This document shows, one piece after another, positions 58,848 to 64,000 of a DNA stretch of 64,000 nucleotides. Within the stretch, counting starts at the first letter, position 1, and each line of letters starts with the position of its first letter. Position numbers and translations under genes: made by a program. The DNA is taken from the NCBI RefSeq assembly GCF_000276665.1, contig NW_004955417.1:22821270-22885269 (forward strand). The letters run 5' to 3'. The stretch is from Chinchilla lanigera. Taxonomy: Eukaryota; Chordata; Mammalia; Rodentia; Chinchillidae. The notes below the pieces were generated by a model. The model saw only the letters and a list, made by a program, of their open reading frames with translations, had not been told where the DNA came from and did not search any database.

Positions 58848-58866
58848 TGGCGCCACCTGGTGGCCG
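58848..58866 (-). promoter_or_regulatory. CTCF-type binding motif
   Basis: TGGCGCCACCTGGTGGCCG on the plus strand. Its reverse complement matches the 19-base CTCF core motif at nearly every strong position (CCACCAG-GTGGCGC). The motif orientation is on the minus strand. No TATA, exon or repeat overlaps it. It lies 14 kb downstream of UTP23. Confidence 0.75.
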
Positions 58867-58961
58867 GAGTCTGCGCCGGCTTACTCTGCCTAAGCACAAT
58901 GATTCATCCTCTAAACTGGTACTCTTGTTTTGCCCGGAGCAAATGCTAAACTAGACAAGCA

Positions 58962-59299
58962 TTAGGGTGAACGGTGCCAACCAGGATGGCCCCGAGCCAC
59001 TGGAGCACACGGGTGCGCTAGCTCAGAGTAGTCCTGTGTCTGGCAGGGCTTTCCAGGCACACTCGGTCGGTGGATGCTAGCTTGTTCTTCAGCCTGTGTT
59101 GGTGGGAAGGATCCATCCGCCGCCTCCGCTGCCTGAGGTGGGCGAGGAGCTTCCTGACCTCCCTTACTGTGCTCTGCGCAGCGTTCTTCCCTGCCACGCA
59201 GAAGACGTGAACACGAGCCTGGTCTCTTTTGAGGTGGGCAGAAGACAGGATCCAAGGAGCATTCATATTCTATCCAAATTGTCACCGCCAGGCTTTTAA
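58962..59299 (-). other. GC-richer segment with overlapping open frames, unassigned
   Basis: 338 bases noticeably richer in G+C and CpG than the surroundings, directly beside the CTCF-type motif. Two overlapping minus-strand frames (59285-58962, 107 codons; 59266-59018, 82 codons) and one plus-strand frame exist. The 82-codon frame is rich in Arg/Lys. I recognise no protein family, see no splice signals that help and no poly(A) tail in the minus direction. It could be a decayed retrocopy, an exon of an unknown transcript or a regulatory element. Confidence 0.35.
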
Positions 59300-59884
59300 A
59301 AAAAACAAAAAATTATAATATATGGATAATAAAAACCAGCAAAAACACATCACCCTATTTATGGCTGTGTGTGGTGAAGAGTCTGTGTACATCTCTTTCG
59401 GCCCCTTAGCACGTGATATTATCTGTGTCACTCTCCAGAGTTCGACTCTGAGGACCGTGAGGACCAGGGCCTGGCCTTTCTCACTACCCTTCATCATTTC
59501 TTACCCGTTCAATTAAGTTGATTCCGGTAGTCGTACACTTATTTCGGCAATGGAGCTGAGAGCCTCTATACAGACTCAGCACAGACGGCAACATATGGTT
59601 TGATCAGGACAACCAGTTAATCTCTGATCTTGGCAGTGATCATGACAGACAAACACATCACACCCACCCTGACAAGGGCATGGAATTTATTTCCAGTGAT
59701 TTTTGTTTTCTTTGAACTTCTGAAGAGCAAAGTAAGTCAAGTGAACTAAGTTCTGATATCTCATTTGGTGTCAGAGCTAAAGCTAAGATGTTTTTGTGAC
59801 TTTTTCTACAATGGCAGTGGAAGGCAGTAGTGTCCTGCTAATAAATGTTTAAAGGCCAGTTTCTCTTTAAAAGCAAATGTACCA

Positions 59885-59980
59885 GCGAAGGACGTAGCTC
59901 AGCGGCACAGCGCCTGCCTGGCAAGCTCCAGGTCCTGAGTTCAATTTCCAGAACCAAAAGATAAACAAACAAATAAATAA
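59885..59980 (+). mobile_element. ID-type SINE
   Basis: GCGAAGGACGTAGCTCAGCGG, GAGTTCAATTTCCAG, tail of AAAC/AAAT units. Flanks AAATGTACC and AAACGTACC. Confidence 0.85.
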
Positions 59981-60391
59981 CAAACGTACCCACTGGTGTC
60001 CCTGATTGAGGACCTGGGAAGGGACTGACATGGTCTGACGTAGGCGTTAAGGTAGGGAGAATTTCAAACACCTCCCCAAATTAAAAATATGTCAACATAC
60101 ATGCTCATTTATTTTATGTACATAGTTTATCTTAGCTCACTGAAAAGAAAGTTTGTGTTATTATCTTTTCTGTAAGAATCTGATTTATGTCTTGTAGTGA
60201 GTAACTGCTCTGAAGATAACAAACTATAATCATTATTGTTATTCTGTTATTATTTGGTGGTGAAAGTTTATTTTATGTTTTCATAAGATTAAGAAATATA
60301 TATAAAATTGAGTCCAAATTAAGGAAAAAATTTCCAACCCGGGCTTCTCTATCGAGAAGGTGCTAGGTGGGGTAAAACGGATGTCAGGGAT

Positions 60392-60415
60392 GGGCTGGGA
60401 GGCTGGGAGGCTGGG
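60392..60415 (+). promoter_or_regulatory. Potential G-quadruplex in GGCTGGGA repeats
   Basis: Four GGG runs with loops CT, AGGCT, AGGCT, formed by short tandem GGCTGGGA-like units. Confidence 0.55.
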
Positions 60416-60942
60416 TGGCTGGCGGCAGGGGCTGTGGCATGGAGAAATCGCCAGAGATCTGCTGGCCACCTGGAGCGGGTGGGAGGAGTGCCCCAGCATT
60501 GCCTGAAAGTGAATTACAGAGTGGGTGGTGTTCTTCACCATGTGCCTGTGTGTATCATACAGAAAGTGGACAGGCGTTCTGAAGGAATATCCTATTTTAT
60601 AGTTTGCCAAAGTTGGGTCTGTTCCATCTGTCTGGGCTGAGCTGCACTCTGGTTCTTTTGATTGCAGTCCCAGGAACGGGATTTGCTCTTTCTTCATATC
60701 TTATCAAAGCCATGCAATGCACTGCTTTCATCTCATTGCCAGAAAGTGAGATTCTTCAGTTATGCACCAGTGCTGCCCCTGGCTGCAACTGAGCTCTCTG
60801 TGGCGGCAGGGATGGGGGACAGTGCTCCAGTCTATGCTCCAACCCCGGTACAGCCAGACAGGTGGTTGTTCTATCCAATAATGATAACTGTAATGGCTAA
60901 CATTTTTGGGGGGTGGTGCAGATTTGCATATCATTTTGCGGT

Positions 60943-61299
60943 TGTCTTGGTTACTTTTCTCTCGTTGCTGAGACAAAATACCTGACACCCATTATTAAGG
61001 AAGGAAAGGTTTATTCAGCTCACAGTTTGGAAGTTTCAGTTCATACTTGGTTGGCTCCAAGGCAGAGTGGCACGTGGCACAGGGCAACTGTTCATGGCAG
61101 CGGAAAACAGCAAAAGCAAAGGAGCACAAGGGGAGGAGGCAAGCACCCAGGCAGCCTCTTTCCCTCCCTTACATCGTATGCAAACTACCAGCCCCAGGGC
61201 AGGTGTAGCACTCACACCCATGAATCAGTCATAAACTCTAGAAACCTGTCTCGCGACTGCATGAGGCTTTGGGGGGACACACCGACACAAACCATAACA
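60943..61299 (-). mobile_element. MaLR-like LTR (357 bp)
   Basis: On the plus strand it runs TGTCTTGGTTAC to ACCATAACA, so the LTR (TGTTATGG to AAGACA) reads on the minus strand. It is flanked by GCGGT (60938-60942) and GCAGT (61300-61304), a 5-bp duplication with one change. The minus strand contains AATAAACC near the 3' end, a usable polyadenylation signal. It is similar along its length to the copies at 51832-52206 and 48864-49308. Assignment to ERVL-MaLR rests on the end sequences and the 5-bp duplication. Confidence 0.75.
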
Positions 61300-61314
61300 G
61301 CAGTATATTCCCTC

Positions 61315-61430
61315 CATGGTAAGGTCCCCATTTTACAGATGAGGAAGCTCAGTAGAAAAGTTGTGACTTGCCCAAGGTCCCTCTTCTAACAACTGGAGAG
61401 CAAGGATTTAAACCAGGAACAGTTCAAACT
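61315..61430 (-). repeat. MIR fragment
   Basis: Antisense MIR: CCATTTTACAGATGAGGAAGC, GTGACTTGCCCAAGGTCCC, GCAAGGATTTAAACCAGG. Confidence 0.75.
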
Positions 61431-61496
61431 TTGGATCACTTTCTAATGGTCTCATCTTTCTTTCAACACCCTGGCAAATTCCTGTTTCAGGGAGGA

Positions 61497-61516
61497 TTTG
61501 ATTTGATTTGATTTGA
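61497..61516 (+). repeat. (TTTGA)n microsatellite
   Basis: Four TTTGA units. Confidence 0.9.
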
Positions 61517-62519
61517 CTGCAACCAGTTCACAGTGACAGAGACAAAGCAAGGGTTCTATGGGAAGCATGCAGGACGTCTCCCCAGGAGAACGTTCACTGA
61601 GTTTCACAACGTCCAAGGCACTCCTGGTGATAGTGATGATTAGGGCTCCTCACTATTTTTGGCATCATTTCTGGGATGGAAATTAAAGGGCCATAGAGAT
61701 GTGTGCCTGGGACTTTTATTGACATTCTTTGGGGTACAAGATGACAGTTAGAGATCTACACTTTGAATGAATAAGCAAGCACAATTTTTAACTGAAGATG
61801 CCTCAAGCAGAGGGTAGGTTGGTGGGGGTTACAAGTTCTCCTCCCTCAAGGCACACAATTTGTCTTTTCAAAAGGGACACAGTTGTCCTCAGAGCACTTG
61901 TTCGGTGTTGTGCAGCAATTTGCTCTCCTAGCAAGAAGTAGTGAAACCAGGATTTGAAGTAGAGCCGAGGTCTTACACACTAAAGTGTTTGTCTCGAAGA
62001 CGCTGGCGATGGGCAGGGAGTCCAAGAGACTGTGAAGTGTTTGTGCTGCGCTAATCCAGTCTGCTCTCTGGTAGAAAGAAACTCAGATGCAGATGCGTTA
62101 GAGTGGAGGTGGTGAGGTGGCAAGACCCCTACAGTAGATTTTCCTAACAATTTCAGCTAAAATCTTTCAACCTGTTGAAAGAGAGACTAGGCAGAAATCT
62201 TGAAGACAAGATTGTAAGTGTAAGCAGAGTTCTTACAACCCTTATAAACCCTTCTATGAGGCTCCTATCCCCATAAGCAGAATCAGTAATTTCTTCCTAT
62301 GTCCTGCAGTGTCTGTTAGATATACTTACATTAAGCTATGAGTTATCTCACTATGGAACCCCTTTGAATTTATGGATTGTGACTTTTTGAGGTCAAAAGT
62401 TTTCTGGGTTCTATTTGCTGCTAAGTCCTTATTGCCTAAGCACTCTTGCTTTGCCTGCAGCAGAGGGACACTAAGAGTGAAAGAAGGAAGAAATGAAGAC
62501 ACACTAGTACTTTAGGGAT

Positions 62520-64000
62520 CATTATCTTCCAAGGCCAATAAAATGATACAGAATTTCAAAACAAGACGATAGGAAATTAACAACGGTTATTATATTAACT
62601 ATTGTTATATTCAAAGTAGTTGCTCAAATTACCAGATACAGGCATGCAAAACTGATCAAACAATATAAGCACTAACTGTTCCTTTCAATGAACTAATAGA
62701 AATTAGTAGTACAATTACCTTAGCTATAGATATATATTCTTTCCTTCTTTTCAACTTTCCCCCATCCTAGTTGTTCTTTCCTTTTGAGCAGTTTCTTTCC
62801 CTTTCACAATATCTATTTTACCTCTTTGATCTTATTTACTCTTTCAGTTTCTTACACTAGGGAGACAATACAATATTTACACATATGAGTCTGATTTATT
62901 TCACTTATGAATATGGTCTGTAGTTGCATCCATTTACCTATAAAAGCCTTGAATTTATCTTTCTTTATAGCAGAGTAGTACTCCATTGCAGAAAAATACA
63001 TCTTCTTCAACCATTCTTCAGCTGATGGGTATTTGAGTTGTCTCCAAGATTTAACTATGACAAATTGGCCTGCTGTAAACATGGGTGCACATATGTTGTT
63101 GTGGTATGATGTTTTTAATTATTCTAGGAAAACACCCAGAAGGGGAATAGCTGGTTCAAATGAGACCTCTAATCCTAGTTTTGTGAGGAATCTCCACACT
63201 GATTTCCACAGTGGTTGCACCAGTTTATACTACCACCAACAGTGGGGAAGGGTTCCTTTTCGCCCACTGCACCACCAGCTTTGTTATTCATTGATTTGTT
63301 GATAATGGCCATTCTTTCTGGGGTGAGATGGAATATCAGTGTTGCTTTAAGTTGCACTTCTTGGATGACCAATGATGTTGAACACTTTTTTCATATACTT
63401 GTTTGCCATCTTTATTTCTTCATCTGAGAAGTATGTATTCATCTCAGATGCCCATTTTTGGACTAAGTCTTTGAATTTTGGGGGTTGGATTTTGAAAAAT
63501 TCTTTATGTGTTCTAGATATAAGTCCTTTGTCTGAGGGAAAGTTAGCTAATTTATTTTCCCAGTTTGTGGTTTTTCTTTTCACTCTGTTGGTGCTTTCTT
63601 TTGATGTGCAAAAACTTTCTCATAAGATGAGATCCCAGTTGTTGATTGTTTGAAGTATTTCCCATAGAGTTTGGTTTTAATTCAAGAACTCTGTCTACAC
63701 TTATGTCTTCAAGATTTCTACCTACTTTCTCTTCCAGTATGTTTAGTGTTTCTGTTTTAATATTTAGATCTTTGATCCAATGGGACTTTAGTTTAGCACA
63801 TAGTAATAGATATGGGTCTAGTTTTAGTCTTCAGCATGTGGAAATCCAGCTTTTCCAGCACCATTTATTAAAGAGGTTATCTTTCTTCCAGTGAACATGT
63901 TTGGCACCTTTGTCAAAGATAAGGTGGCTAAATGTGTTTGTAGCTGTGTCTGCATCTTTTCTGTTCAATTTAAACAGGTCTGGGTTTTTTTTTTTTTTTT
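62520..64000 (-). mobile_element. L1 ORF2 3' part and 3' UTR, running off the edge
   Basis: On the minus strand it reads as the end of L1 ORF2 followed by its 3' UTR. Plus-strand landmarks are GTAGTTGCATCCATTTACCT, GTAGTACTCCATTGCAGAAA, TGTGAGGAATCTCCACACTG, CTTTGTCAAAGATAAGGTGG. Several frames stay open for 60-90 codons, less decayed than the L1M copies, but stops are present. A T run closes the window. Confidence 0.85.

Larger units (their letters stand above)
45041..64000. other. Intergenic region downstream of UTP23
   Basis: No protein-coding exon is recognised to the right edge. 45.04-46.7 kb is unassigned unique DNA. From 47.5 kb on it is a patchwork of ERVL/MaLR pieces, L1, hAT and SINE copies, with a CTCF-type motif at 58.85 kb and a GC-richer stretch at 58.97-59.29 kb. 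By human synteny the minus-strand gene RAD21 should lie further right. That is inference, and nothing of it is in the window. Confidence 0.75.

Noticed and set aside
60390..60430. Possible CRISPR-like or satellite array (GGCTGGGA units)
   Set aside because: Only three or four very short units without spacers. No CRISPR array exists anywhere in this window.
60281..60697. 138-codon minus-strand open frame
   Set aside because: No family recognised, partly within low-complexity GGCTGGGA repeats; nothing supports it.
63347..63583. 78-codon minus-strand frame with ordered, protein-like composition
   Set aside because: It is the C-terminal part of a decayed L1 ORF2, already covered by the L1 entry; not a host gene.
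1..64000. An unknown multi-gene system
   Set aside because: Apart from two well-known translation-related genes, everything recognisable is intron, intergenic DNA or decayed mobile elements. I could not support any new system.

Overview
This is a window of nuclear DNA from a mammal, most likely a rodent. Its coding content is two split, spliced genes whose proteins are close to human EIF3H and UTP23. The rest is intron and intergenic DNA rich in B1-type and ID-type SINEs, L1 fragments, MaLR/ERVL LTRs and old DNA transposons. B1 and ID together point to Rodentia. B1 copies fused to ID-like halves (for example about 8774-8926, 32283-32475, 34893-35090) suggest a lineage that carries B1-dID dimers, such as the squirrel- or beaver-related groups, but I cannot name the species. 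There are no bacterial, plasmid or phage signatures. One assembly gap (100 N) lies at 17202-17301.

Layout, left to right. (1) 1-25.1 kb is the 5' part of EIF3H on the minus strand. Exon 1 is at 24918-25049, exon 2 at 3335-3491, and the 21.4-kb first intron lies between them. The remaining exons lie left of the window. The intron holds a solo LTR with a perfect 5-bp target duplication (18373-19227), several SINEs, MIR and Tigger fragments, and a local duplication at 12.68/13.81 kb. (2) 24.7-25.25 kb is the EIF3H CpG-rich promoter. It has a 5'TOP-like pyrimidine tract, a YY1-type motif over the start codon, and ETS, CRE, GC-box and NRF1-like motifs. (3) 25.3-38.5 kb is the intergenic region between the two divergent genes. 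It is dominated by a mosaic of L1 pieces (25.9-29.6 kb) and also holds SINEs, a MaLR-like LTR and a Tigger remnant. (4) 38.5-45.04 kb is the complete UTP23 gene on the plus strand: three coding exons giving 248 aa, with a polyadenylation signal at 45021. Its first intron carries a miniature U6-derived insertion and a small hAT-like element. (5) 45.04-64 kb is intergenic. It has nested LTR insertions, L1 fragments, ID elements, a strong CTCF-type motif at 58848 and a truncated antisense L1 running off the right edge.

Function. EIF3H encodes subunit h of translation initiation factor eIF3. UTP23 encodes a PIN-like, zinc-binding ribosome-assembly factor of the small-subunit processome. Both serve protein synthesis and are housekeeping genes with CpG-type promoters. 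The order EIF3H(-), UTP23(+) matches human 8q24.11, where RAD21 follows, so RAD21 is expected beyond the right edge. I found no new biological system. The useful observations are about retrotransposition products, nested insertions and candidate regulatory motifs.
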